The notes beneath the pieces were generated by a model that saw only the letters and a program-made list of their open reading frames with translations, made no database searches and had not been told where the DNA came from. A DNA stretch of 64,000 nucleotides, taken from positions 12,958,796 to 13,022,795 of the forward strand of contig OW203722.1 of assembly GCA_934045075.1 (NCBI GenBank), read 5' to 3'. The translations under genes were made by a program, and so were the position numbers. The stretch's first letter is position 1. Each line of letters opens with the position of its first letter. Below, in pieces: positions 22,990 through 34,279 of the stretch. Source of the stretch: Yponomeuta sedellus (lineage: Eukaryota; Arthropoda; Insecta; Lepidoptera; Yponomeutidae).

Positions 22990-25900
22990 CTAATATAATG
23001 ACGGGGGTCGGGCTTTAATACCCTAATTGAAAAAGTATACTCAGACAACAGCTTTTAAGTGTTATTACGGAACTGATTCCAGAAATTTTACCGAGGGCGT
23101 TTTTAAGATAACGTATGCTGGCGTTACGTTACGTCGGCATTTACTGGGCTTAACAAATCACCGTAAACTTAAATACCGAAATTGTAGTACAAAAACGTTC
23201 TAAATCAGTAAGATTGTATTATCGCACCGATACATATATCACGAAGACTACCTCTGTAGTGGATTCCGGCCTAAATTCAATTCCACCCCTTTTCTCCACC
23301 CGTTCCACTAGGAAACCAATCTTCTTTACATTCCCTCGCCGACAAATTTATACTCCTCCATACGTCCTCCCTAAATAGGAACGGGTAGAGGCGACGCCGA
23401 GAGGTGGCTGCGTTAATAATTAAGTGACGCGTTGGTCAGTGTGGCCGTGAAGACGCGGCTAGTAGCGGCGACCGGCGACCGTCGACCGGCAGCCCCCGCA
23501 CCGCCGTCGTCGAGAATTTAATTTTCACGGGCCGGCCGCCCTGCCGCCATTGTCCGCCTCGTATTTCATTACAGCCCGAGCTTTTCTATTAATAAATCAC
23601 TCTTCGCCAACGCCGTTTAATTACACCCCGGATCCGGCCAACGTCTGATTACACTTTCATCGAACATCTAATTAGGAGTGCAGCGGGAGTGAGAACGTGT
23701 GTATTCTTTGCAAGAGAGTTATTACTCCCCGCCTATATTACACGCGAGCGTAGCGCCACCGAGCCAACTTCGAAATTAACGAACTTTGATTAAAATCGAC
23801 CGCTTGCAATGCGAATTTAAATTTTATTAGTTATTCCACAAAGCAATGTCCATGATTAGAAATAGCTATTGCTAAATACCGGATGCAGTTTTCTAGTAAC
23901 ACACGATGGCTTGTCGCATATTTATTCGCATACATATCTAAAGTATAAGAAAATACTAGATAATATATTTATCTATATGGTCTTAGGACCACATTATATC
24001 ATTGTTTTGGAAGTACAGTTAATGAAAGGCTTTAAAATATCAGAGTCAGTCGGAAATCGATTCCTACCGTAAGTCGAACGTTAGCAGTTTGCATAGAGGC
24101 CGCTGTCGATCCGCAAGAGCGCCCCAGTTAAGCAGTGTCGCTTTAAAAACTCACAACCCGATCTAAAATTTTATTTATTCTAAGCTGCAACTGCAACTTT
24201 GCCGTTCACCTAGATTTACTCTGATTGCTATGAAAACTAAAAAAAAAATTGTGAACTTAAGCGTGAGTTTCTTTGAGTCTGGCAATCGATGTAGGGTTGG
24301 TTCATATATAAATCAGCTCTATACAGTTGAAGCGGCACGTCGCATTGCTCGGCGAAGGCTCGCGGTTCGACACAGTGGCTCAAGACCTTTTTTAATTTCC
24401 TGCCATACGGCGCGGCCGGCGCGGGCAGCCAGTCCCGTTTAACTTATTGCCACGGTTAACGAGAATACGCCACTGTGTGCCGGCGAAATTGAAGGATTTA
24501 CTCCGCGTCCCTCCTTTATTAAACGTATTGCACACTTCACCAGTGTGCGGCCACACACACGCCCGCGCCGAGTACGCCGAAATTACATTTCACATAAGTC
24601 GTAATAACAAGGGCACACATAAATCAACGGGTGTTATTAGTTTCGCTTCTTATTAACCTGGATCCATGTCACGGTGAACGTGTAATGAGGCTTTTTGCTA
24701 TTCACATTGACATAAATAATATGAGTATTGAAAAATATGTGTAATATTAGTCAGTGGCAGTGGTATCGCCCGCTACGCGCTACGCTGCGCTACGTGGGGC
24801 GGGCGCTACGCGGCAGCGCGTGGGCGGGCGGGCCGGTCAGTCGCGCGGGCGCTGCTGCTGTAAGGCGCAACACCACAGGCCCTTCTATAAGCCAAACGGA
24901 TCGCTCGAAGTTTCGCAATATACGCCGTCCGAGCTCGTTCTTTTTTAAAAACTATTCTCACATTTTTAATTAAAACTTATTCCCCCACTAAAACTTTATT
25001 TAAGCAATAAAGGCGGCGCAATTAGCGGCGCTGTCCCCGCCGGCAACTTCACCCACTTTTCTTCCGCTTTAATGAGTGTTTTTTAATAAAGCCGGACTGC
25101 TGCAAGTTTATTAATTTAGTTTTACTCGTGTCACAGCTAGGACGCTGCGTCGCACCCGCGCCCCGCACCCCCCGCGCGCCATAACTATACTTTTTAATTT
25201 AACATGGTGAGCTCTACGCTATAAACTCACAGCTTACATTTTCCGCGCTCGAATGAACAACTATTTATCCGAAAGCGCTGCTTTGTCTTTTTACTTGGAA
25301 AATCGCAGCGCCGAGCGAGGTCACGTCACATCAGCGATCGATCACTCAGAAAAATCATTACATTAACTCTCAGTTGCAGAGCTGCGATGTTTTCTGAAAC
25401 GTACATTACGATCCAAAGTAAGTATCGTTGTCGAGCAGTGAGCTAAAAGCTTGAATGACGCGGAGTCCCCTGCCGGGGAGGGGGGCGCTTCCCTCGGAAA
25501 GTGTTCCGGCCATAATTACATTCCCGTGTCTGACAAATGGAGAATCAGTGTTGATTTGTGTTTAGCCGAGTCCACGAGTCCGCGCCGGCCTATGTCTCGC
25601 AGACTATAATAGCTATATACGCCTTAAATCTATGGCCTATAAATAAAAGTTTAATTGATTGGCTTCAAGACAAATATAAGAGCCCTGTTACAGACTAACG
25701 CTGACTACATGCGCGGGTTTAAATCGCACGATCGGCCGGTTTTTTTTAAAATAAATCTGTGGAAATTTGTAAAAATAATATGCTTATTTTTGCTAAGTAA
25801 AACAAATATATGACGATTTAGTTTCAATCACCTGGGTACAAAAAAACTTTAAAAACCAAGAAATTGACAAAATGGGCTGATATTTTATAAATTAATGATT

Positions 25901-26470
25901 TTAATGAATTACCAAAGTCTAGCAAACAAACTTCCAACACAAACAAACAAAATAGCTTCCCGTATTCTGTAAATTACTGTCAATCAACATTTCGACCAAA
26001 GCCGATTCCAATGAAATGTATTAGACACGAAACCCTTGATGAGCGATTTCGACGCCCGCTTGACCGATTTTTTTTGTTGGCGTTGTACCTGTATAATTTT
26101 ACTTTTTGTAACAGCAGCAATTGCACGGTGTAATATACGGTAAGTGGAAAAAACGGTCGTCACGAGGCCAGTGCAGCCAGCAGATTGGATCAGCACACGG
26201 CTTTTCCATTACGCCTGTTCTTTCACTGCGACGGGTCCAGAAGTGCATTGCAATAGGTCATGCACACGCGGGCATGCAACATTTGTGAGTTGAATCAATT
26301 AAAGCACGGTCACAATAAATGTTCACATGGCTTGATGACGTAACGTCGGCCCTCTGTGCAAAACACTATGTGCAAAACAAATAAACCAACTTATCAAGAA
26401 CTAGATGTGCCCCACGGTGTTACCGTTACCGCGGTTTTTCGATTTTCCCATGCTAATAAGATATTTTCAT
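22990..26470. promoter_or_regulatory. noncoding block with GC-rich patches and TAATTA cores; candidate regulatory DNA
   Basis: GC-rich patches at 23390-23540, 24770-24860, 25020-25060, 25140-25180 and 25440-25600 alternate with AT-rich parts. Homeodomain-type cores occur near 23620, 23668 and 25190. ORFs of 60-80 codons here have no domain signature. A tRNA-like B box followed by a T run near 25715-25750 may be a SINE relic. Conservation cannot be tested from this window. Confidence 0.33.
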
Positions 26471-26479
26471 GCTAATAAA

Positions 26480-26640
26480 ACTTAGCCTATGTGTTAATCC
26501 AGGGTGTCAGCTAACTCCGTACCAAATTTAATCAATAAAAAAAAATCACTCCAGCCGTTTAAACATACTCGTAAACAAGTAACAAACATACACACTTACA
26601 AACTTTCGCATTTATAATATTAGTGTGAAGTGTGATGCGA
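26480..26640 (+). repeat. Lepidoptera-type interspersed fragment ending in 'tttataatattagt'
   Basis: The block 'ccagccgtttaaac ... caaactttcgcatttataatattagt' is a pattern I know from many moth and butterfly genomes as the end of an interspersed element. Name and clade uncertain. Confidence 0.5.
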
Positions 26641-26664
26641 TGTGATGTAATTAGTAGTAGTGCG

Positions 26665-26803
26665 GTTCAGTACATTTGTAAAGTTAAAGTAGCAATCATC
26701 ATCATCATAAATCTATTATGTCCTCACCAAGGGGCACGCGTCTCTTCACTGAGGAAGTAATAGGCCATACTCCACCAGCCATACTCTGGGGCCAAGCCCG
26801 GGA
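26665..26803 (+). repeat. SINE/LINE-type fragment, the target of mariner copy 3
   Basis: Holds 'gtacatttgtaaagttaaagtagcaatcatc', which is shared with the SINE body at 47900-47945 and, inverted, with 28094-28125. It is followed by a degenerate 'tctcttcactgaggaagt ... ggggccaag' block related to the repeats at 29497, 31420 and 34185. Confidence 0.5.
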
Positions 26804-26805
26804 TA

Positions 26806-28091
26806 CATAGGCTGCTACTTATGTATGCGGAATCTGGGATTCCAATAATTTTAAACGCAATGTCTGACCTCCATGGTCAAATTCGTTCTTTTTTTAAATA
26901 CTGGCCGCTAATATTTTTCTCTTATATACGTTAGTGTTTTGTTTTTGTTGGGTTTAAAATGTCATATCGCTGAAAAAATGGAACTCACTCGTGAAAATAT
27001 TCGTTCTATGATTTATTACGATTTTCGACGTGGTTTAACGCAACAACAGTGCGTAGATCAATTAACTTCGACTTTTGGTGGTGAAGCTCCATTAAAAACG
27101 ACTGTGTATCACTGGTTTAGTGAGTTTAATCGCGGGCGCAGTAAGCTCACGGACGAAGTTAAAGAAGGTCGCCCGAAATCGATGGTTGTGCCACAAAATA
27201 TTGAAGCTGTGCGAAAATTAATAATGCAAGACCGCCATGTTACGTATCGTGAGATAGAGGCTATTCTTGGCATATGTATGACGAGCATTCATAGGATATA
27301 ACATGAACATTTGTCCGTAAAAAAAAATTTGTTCGCGTTGGATCCCGCACAACTTAACTCAGGATCAAAAAGATGCTCGCGTCGAATGGTGCAAGAAAAC
27401 CTTAAAAAAATTCAACGGAGGCGACTCAAAATCTGTTTATAATATCTACATAGGTGACGAATCCTGGATCTACGCGTATGATCCTGAAACTAAACAACAA
27501 TCAACAGTTTGGGTGTTTCAAAATGAGCCGAACCCTACGAAAGTGGCTCGTGCAAAAAGCACTGTAAAGCAAATGGTGGCCTGCTTTTTTGGTATTAGTG
27601 GCCATGTGGCTACAATACCACTGGAGAATCGCAGAACGGTTAATTCGGAGTCGTACACGACCATTTGTTTGCCGGAAGTATTTGAAGAAATACGCCAAAA
27701 CAACCAGCGACGCATTATCATACTTCACCATGACAATGCCAGCTGTCATACATCTCAGGAAACAACTACATTTTTGGATGGTCAAAAAATAAAATTGATG
27801 GGTCATCCACCGTACAGCCCTGATTTGGCTCCCAATGATTTCTATTTATTCCCGAATGTAAAGAACAACTTACGTGGTCAACGATTTTCGACCCGTGAAG
27901 ATGGCGTAGATGCGTAGATGCCTTTTGGAGATACCTCTTTCAGAGTGGAAAAAGTGTTTTACAAATTGGTTTCATCGAATGCAAAAGTGCATCGATCATA
28001 GTGGAGAATACTTTGAAAAACAATAAAAGCATATTTAGCCATATACATTTGTTTATTTTTTCTATTCCGCATACATAAGTAGCAGCCCTCG
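26806..28091 (+). mobile_element. Tc1/mariner element (DD34D mariner), copy 3, both ends present
   Basis: 1286 bp, flanked by TA at 26804-26805 and 28092-28093. The ends have the same asymmetry as copy 2 (CATAGGCTGC left, GCAGCCCTCG right). Very similar to copy 2 by eye along its length. Confidence 0.97.
26978..28026 (+). pseudogene. mariner transposase, broken (copy 3)
   Basis: Starts at ATG 26978. The frame is open through the helix-turn-helix half, then stops at 27299-27301 where copy 2 has a Leu codon. A run of nine A's at about 27319-27327 (eight in copy 2) adds a frameshift. The catalytic half is otherwise readable: GDESW near 27455, HHDNASCH near 27727, SPDLAPND near 27818. Near 27912-27925 the sequence differs from copy 2 by a short deletion/rearrangement at the place where copy 1 is also deleted, giving another stop. 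Confidence 0.94.
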
Positions 28092-28093
28092 TA

Positions 28094-28205
28094 CTACTAA
28101 TTTACAAATGTACGTAACTTTAAAACAAAGTCCTTTTACATGCGCCGGGGTCAAACCTACGACCTCCCGAATGAGAAGCCGGCGTTCTACCGTTCCGTTA
28201 TAACC
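28094..28205 (-). mobile_element. tRNA-derived SINE fragment (second SINE family)
   Basis: On the minus strand a tRNA-like head with B box GGTTTGACCCC and an A-box-like 'taacggaacggtagaacg' is followed by 'ttgttttaaagttacgtacatttgtaaatta'. The same body follows a tRNA-like head at 47816-47945. Distinct from the family at 4161, 10313, 50767 and 53891. Confidence 0.6.
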
Positions 28206-29480
28206 TATAATAGATTACTTAGTAACAACCTTAGATAAGTGACCTGTAGTTCGACACCTTATATAAGATATACGCTCTAGAATAGAGTCAATCAAGAACA
28301 TAGTTCAATCGCGAGTAAAGCGGTATCTTTACGAGCCATACCACGCAATTTATATGGTCAGTCGAGAGTAAGTGAATTGATTGTTTCTTATAGAAAACGG
28401 AACGGAGTGCGCTCGTTTGCGTAATGGTTCGCATGAACTAAGGGAGTCGTTAGCGAGGCTCGTATACCCCGCCAGAGCCCGTGAATATTGGCCGCGGCTA
28501 ACAATGTGCGTCTGCGTCTTTATAAGTTTTTAACGAGCACCGCCCGGTATAAGTTATGGTAGCGGCGGGCAGTGGGTCTCGTTATCTTGGTAACGGCGCA
28601 CTAGCGGAAGCTTAATGTACCGCGAGCTTTATTGTAGCCACTTACGAGTTGTATGCTGCAACTTGTTAGACACTCGACGGTCTGCCGGCAGACGGAACGG
28701 CGCACTGGACCAATAGCCTTATATCTCTGACAAAAGGAACCGGGGTCGAGTCTGTTAAAGGCATAACTGTTCAATAGAGTGCAATTAGTACGGTAATTAT
28801 TGTTTCATTGTCGTTATTGGTAGTCTACTAATCAATCACATTGCAATTGTATAACCAGTGCGACTTTACTCAGCCCCTTTCCTTCGCGCTTGCGCCTATT
28901 TAATTTGCACGGTTTTTTGTATATAGCCTCGATTGTGTCCCACTGCTGGGTAAAGGCCTCCCCATTCACTTTCCATCTCTCCCTGTTCAAGGACCCTTTC
29001 ATGCCAACCGAGTAAAAAGGTCGTAAAGGTTCAATTTGCACGGTTATACCATTGAAAAGATAGTGTAAGGCTAGTGCTTAGTACACTGCGGAATAGCGTT
29101 AAATAACAACTAACTATTGTCGTGCTAATATTACTCTTGCACAACGTTGCGTTTATTAGTCTAGTTTTTCAATGGAATCATATAAGCACAATAGCTGTTA
29201 TTTGCCTCTAATTGGTAGTCTACCAAGCAATAACGGTACAATGTTGTTTTAATGGTATAATCCCCACAAATTAACTCGTTGCCTGTGCAAATGGAGATAA
29301 GACAGACCCCTCACGTGCAACACGTTTTTTTGTAAGAGTAGCCATCTCTCGCGAAGAAAATCAAATTGCGTGAGGCGCCGAGTTAAGTTGTTTGGGGTCA
29401 TTTTGGGTTCCATTTGACTGCGATTCGTTAGACTTACAATAGAGGTAATGGAATAACCATTCATTACCTTACTAATATCG
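28206..29480. other. noncoding; short Lepidoptera-type fragment at 28935-29015
   Basis: 28935-29015 reads 'tgtcccactgctgggtaaaggcctcccc', a motif seen very often in moth and butterfly repeats. Its flanks 28900-29060 and 29200-29260 share short pieces (ggttataccattga, tggtagtctac) that suggest an older, broken duplication. Nothing else recognised. Confidence 0.4.
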
Positions 29481-29489
29481 ATATCAACC

Positions 29490-29775
29490 TTTCCCCACTG
29501 CTGGGACACGGGTCTCTTCCTGCATCGCAGGAAGGTTAGGCCTTACTCCACCACGGGGGCCAAGTCCGGCTTGGTAGAGGATTGCAAGACAGTGGCGGGC
29601 CATACTGCCTAAAGTAATCAAGCAGCCCATAAGGCCTCTGACATGGCTTAACGACTGCCATTACATGACAGCCGGCCCCAACGGCTTAACGTGCCTTGCG
29701 AAGCACGGAAACGCTCGGAAAAAATGCCAAGTGCGGTAGTCACAGGACGGTCACCCATCCAGCACCTAACCGCGC
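29490..29775 (+). repeat. interspersed repeat, 'ccactgctgggacacgggtctcttcctgc' family, long copy
   Basis: Continues through 'acgggggccaagtccgg', 'gccggccccaacggcttaacg' and 'gtcacccatccagcacctaaccgcg'. Other copies are at 31415-31690, 34180-34277 and (very short) 47728-47755. Order and spacing agree between the 29490 and 31415 copies. Probably the 3' part of a non-LTR element or SINE. Confidence 0.7.
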
Positions 29776-31080
29776 CTGTAGTTGCTTAACTCAAGTGATT
29801 GATTGCAACCACTGGTTTTGACTAGGCCACGAGCGCTTACTAAAATAACTATACCGAACAGATATGCATTTTTGAGACTCGCCCCCATTGGGCTCTTGTG
29901 GCGCGTTTCCATATAATGATTTGTGAGATGGTGGTCTTTTAGTATGTAGATGGCCAAAAGTGCGCGCACCGGCAAAGCATGATCATTAGGGCGTTAACGA
30001 TTAGCGGGCCCAAGTTGCGGCTCCTAACTGCGGCCCAGCTCGTTATAAATAAGCGGTCTCACATAACGACCCGCGACTTGATCTGCGCCCGGACTTGGAA
30101 ATATTACGCCCTCCAATTTATGGCCCGCTTCTACCCCACGCATTTTCCATTAAAGTTACTACTATAATTAAGCGATTGTAAGAAAAACAGCTTGACACTG
30201 TTAATTCTATAGATATATTAACTGGTAGGTAGGTGACTAAGATTTGCCTTTGAGGAAGGGCCCACGAGACAGCATGACGCTCATTATGCAAGAGAAAAGG
30301 AGATAAAAACGTGAAAGTAAGGAAGGTGGTTTATCGTAATCTTTTAATCATGTTGTCACGGTTCAAAGTAACACGTAACTCGTGTTAAATCTGGGATAAC
30401 GTGATTTCGATATCTCGTTGTTTTCCTTCTTGGCTAGCAAGTGTTGTTTTTAATACAAATGTATCGTACTTAGAAAACTAAACATATAAACCTTTACATC
30501 CATGTACTATAATCTATTAGGTTACGTTACATTACGGGTAGTTTATATATAACTAATAACGTAATTCCCATATGTACCAGACAAGCTTCCGCTGGAAGTT
30601 TCGTAACTAAACTGTTGATCTTAAAATGTTTATACTCGGGAGCAATAAATAGGGGTAGCTGATAAAATCCTTATGTAAATGAAAAATATGCTTTGAAACA
30701 ATGTTAACAATAAAATTGTTTCATTATAAAAATACATTAAATTTAATATTTATTTTGTATACATAAGTATTGCAACATATCAATCAAATTCAACCAAAGC
30801 GATATAGTATCATAACTGAGCACTAATTATCAAACATCTTTTGGCATTCTCTTACAAACCTACACCACACTTCCAATCCCATCCACAAACACACACACCA
30901 TTCACACTCTGGTGCTTCAGCGAGCAGGGCACAGAGCAGCCGCAGCGCACGCGCAACTGGTGAGTGCTGCTTGGTAGTGGTTGGCGCGGGCTTCTAACTA
31001 GACGAATAGTTTGGTTGGTGCCTCCGCGCCCTGCAATACCAATCACTCCTATCAAGTACTAATAGTCAAACGATCTTTCG
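29776..31080. other. noncoding, nothing recognised
   Basis: No credible ORF or repeat. Microsatellite-like CACACAC at 30885-30900 only. Confidence 0.4.
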
Positions 31081-31081
31081 A

Positions 31082-31340
31082 ATAGAGAGATAAGATAAGA
31101 ATATTCTTTATTGTATACCGGAAAATTGATACAGAACAGCAATATATAGAACAGCAGAATAGAATATCCTTTATTGCATGTACACAAGAACGTTTTACCC
31201 AAAACATCCTTGCATGTACACCACGAATTAAATTGAGACTTAAAACATAACATAATACAGTACAAGTGGCGGACTTATTCCTAAAAGTAATTTCTTCCAG
31301 ACAACCATTGATGGGAAAAAAAGAAACTGAAAGACGGGTA
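31082..31340 (-). repeat. fragment of the 'gataagaatattctttattgta' / 'ttcttccagacaacc' family
   Basis: The left edge resembles 35815-35865 and 44150-44170. The right part (ggcggacttattcctaaaag ... ttcttccagacaaccattg) matches 35718-35765. I take this as the antisense 3' untranslated end of a CR1-like LINE (from memory). Confidence 0.5.
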
Positions 31341-31414
31341 GTCGGTATTAAAGAAAATATAGAATAGGTCGATGTGCGGTCGATGTCGTTGATTTTACCC
31401 CTTATTATCGATTG

Positions 31415-31690
31415 ATATCCCTTGTATGTCCCTACTGCTGTGGCACGGTCTGCTCCTGCATCGCAGAAAGGTTAGGTCATACTCCGTCACGGGGGCCAAG
31501 TCCGGGTTGGTGGAGGAGTGTAAGACAGTGGGGGCCTTACTGTCAGAAGTTATCATGCCGCCCATAAGGCCTCTGACATGGCCTAACGACTGGCATTACA
31601 TGACAGCCGGCACCAACGGCTTAACGTGCCTTGCGAAGCACGGAAACGCTCTCGGGAAAACCACTAGCGGTAGTCACAGGACGTTCTTAC
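31415..31690 (+). repeat. interspersed repeat, same family as 29490-29775
   Basis: Follows the 29490 copy in order (tgcatcgcag, acgggggccaagtccggg, ggcttaacgtgccttgcgaagc, gtcacaggacg), with several indels. Confidence 0.68.
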
Positions 31691-31823
31691 CCCTTATTAT
31701 ATTTAAGACAAACTTTGGAAGAGTCAAATTTCTCCTTATAGTTCTAGCGAGTCAAACCCAAGATATCCTTGTAGATAAAACTTTGGTTTAGAAAGGGGAA
31801 AACCTATACAAACATTTTTCTAT

Positions 31824-31957
31824 AATTTGTATCTCTAAATCATTTTATAAAATAAAAAAAAAATATGAAGAAGAGATCATGCTTTGAATCCTACAGATCA
31901 TGATCTCTTCTTCATAATTTTTTTTTTATTTCATAAAATGATTTAGAGATACAAATT
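31824..31957. repeat. 58-bp hairpin (near-perfect inverted repeat)
   Basis: 31824-31881 and 31899-31957 are inverted copies differing by one base in length and very few mismatches, with a 17-nt loop. Arms start AATTTGTATCTCTAAATC at the outer tip. No terminal motif of a known transposon and no clear target duplication. Could be a MITE, a hairpin-RNA source or a replication-slip palindrome. Confidence 0.85.
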
Positions 31958-31959
31958 AA

Positions 31960-33094
31960 GAGAATGATTTAGAATATCTTCTTCTGTGCTATCACTTTGG
32001 CTATCGGCCAGTGCCCTCTTCTGGGTGTCCTGTCTTTAGTCCTATGAATAACATTGTAGTAAAGTATTATGGATTTAACTATATATCCGGAAATGAAACC
32101 GGAGAAGACCTGGAACAAAGCAGTATAACCGCCTACTATATAACCCCAATCTACTACATATTAATCGTTGTCAGTTGGACAAAGTGCATAGAAAAAAAAA
32201 TTACTGACAGCAGTATATTAACCTATTCTTAGTGCACTAGAAACAGGACAACCCTTTATGATAAACTGTGTGTTAGAATACTCCCCTGTGTCGGACAGTA
32301 ACTCACCGTAATTTCCAAGAGCTGAAGCTGAAATACACAAAAGAGCTCAATGAGCACCGGAGGGGCTTGTTAGAAGCAACACAATTTGCCCGTCAAGTGC
32401 GGCCCTCGCAGGCAATTACTGCATTACTTATTAACTTTCAACCGCCCTTAATGGTTTCCGTATTAAGTTTAAGCGGATTGTTTCTTTGGAAATACGCTGC
32501 GTCCTAATTTCCCACCAAATAACTAAGATAACAAACTTATACCTCCTTTTAGTTCTAGAAACACGGCACGTTTATTCCCCGTGGTTCCTGTTGACAGTTC
32601 CTTCAAAGCAAAAATTTTACTTTTTCTTCTCATTATATACAATTCCTTTAATCATTTCGAAGGAACTACTGGAACTTTACTTTGTCCCTTCAAGCCGGCA
32701 ACGTCATGGTTAGTGCTGTGCGTAACATTGGCAATTTTATGACGAGAAATTTATATTTCAACCGATTGGATTCCTAGTAATTGGATTCCGCTTTAGCTTA
32801 CACTTCTTTTCGTATACTGACACAATATTTCTTTGGCACATATGAGGCAATATAGATCCCAGTGTATTTATCAATCGGATCATACATTCTCTCCAGTGAC
32901 TAGTAATAGCGACAACAGTCTTCACAGATGCCTGTGGCCATCATGCCCTTTTTTTTCAAAAATACTTCTACGATAATAATTTTATTTAGTGACTAAATTG
33001 CATTAAGTAAGATAAGATAAAATTTATTCATTACAGATCATAGGTATGAGTATAATTTTTGTTACTGTAATTTCTGTGTACAATGCAGAATATT
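31960..33094. other. noncoding, nothing recognised
   Basis: No coding or repeat structure I can support. Confidence 0.4.
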
Positions 33095-33095
33095 C

Positions 33096-33224
33096 TATCT
33101 GTCTGTCCGTCCGTCCGTCCGTCCGTCCGTCCGTCCGTCCGTCCGTCCGTCCGTCCGTCCGTCCGTCCGTCCGTCCGTCCGTCCGTCCGTCCGTCCGTCC
33201 GTCCGTCCGTCCGTCCGTCCGTCC

Positions 33225-33274
<50 letters not shown>
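33096..33274. repeat. compound (GTCC)n/(GTCT)n microsatellite
   Basis: About 30 GTCC units (33105-33224), then about 12 GTCT units, then three CTAT units. The left end also has CTAT-CTGT-CTGT, so the array is flanked by related units on both sides. VRPS-type ORFs are artefacts. Confidence 0.97.
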
Positions 33275-33279
33275 GAATT

Positions 33280-34178
33280 TTTAACGTTGAAAAGAGTAAA
33301 AACGTGCCTAGTCTAGGAAAAACATTACAACTAGGAAAATCATTAAAAAATGTAGAAAAAATATTTTATAAATATTTTAAAACATCTCCTACGCTTAAAT
33401 TAGGGATCAGATATCAGTTTTCAAAATATTACGCTTTAAAGCATAAATTATCGTCAGAGTCCAGCATCGCCCCTCTCCTACCTAAACGGTTGTTTGTAGA
33501 AATGTGAAAAAAACAGGGCTGTAGGTGTAGCACAATTAACGAAGTTAAAAGCAAAACTATCACAGCTAAGTTGGCTCGAATGAAACTTTTAAATTTAAAA
33601 CCTCGTTAAAATTCTGTGGAAAATTACTGATTACTGATGAAGAACTGGTTAAACAATGAACTGAATTAAAATGTTCATAACATCAATCCTTATAAGTCCA
33701 CATATTTTGACGACCAACTACGGAGTCCTACACTGCGTCGCCCGATATGCATTTGGCTCGCCCTACAACAAACTCTACCCTAAAGACAGCTGCTTACATT
33801 GTACATTGATATTCGACAAATCGAACGTAAATTCTTCTCGTTAAAATACATTTGTGATTTAATTAATTCGGCTATTAGTAAATTCACAAAATACCTCACG
33901 TCGTAACATTATACCTACCTATAATCGCATGGATAATACGACTAATTTAATACAAGATTCATTAAATTAAGTCAGTGGCTGTATTAATTTACATTGAAAA
34001 CTAATATTAAAAGTTTCACGGTAAAGTATCATGGAGGAGTGGAGTCGCCGCTTAAGCTTTGATTAAAATACCAATTAAGATTACAAGGTTTTATTTGAGC
34101 TCCGAGGACTATCTTCTAAACCAGTAAAGAGTGTTGGTACAGTTGACTTTTTTTAATTTTTGCGTTCGTTCGTTATCA
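33280..34178. other. noncoding, nothing recognised
   Basis: AT-rich with no credible ORF. The open frame at 33304-33507 has no domain signature. Confidence 0.4.
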
Positions 34179-34179
34179 A

Positions 34180-34277
34180 CCCTTGTATGTCCCCACTGCT
34201 GGGGCACGGGTCTCTTCCTGCATCGCAGGAAGGTGAGGCCATATTCCACCACGGGGGCCAAGTCCGGGTTGGTGGAC
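34180..34277 (+). repeat. interspersed repeat, truncated copy of the 29490 family
   Basis: Carries 'cccttgtatgtccccactgctggggcacgggtctcttcctgcatcgcagg' in order, through 'ccaagtccgggttggtgga'; then unrelated sequence. Confidence 0.7.
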
Positions 34278-34279
34278 AT

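Noticed and set aside
22612..23048. Overlapping plus and minus ORFs of 80-130 codons
   Set aside because: GC-rich composition gives long frames on both strands; no domain or splice support. The promoter/first-exon reading is preferred.
24230..24656. Adjacent 70-codon plus ORFs
   Set aside because: No recognisable domain or splice sites in phase; frames are short for this composition.
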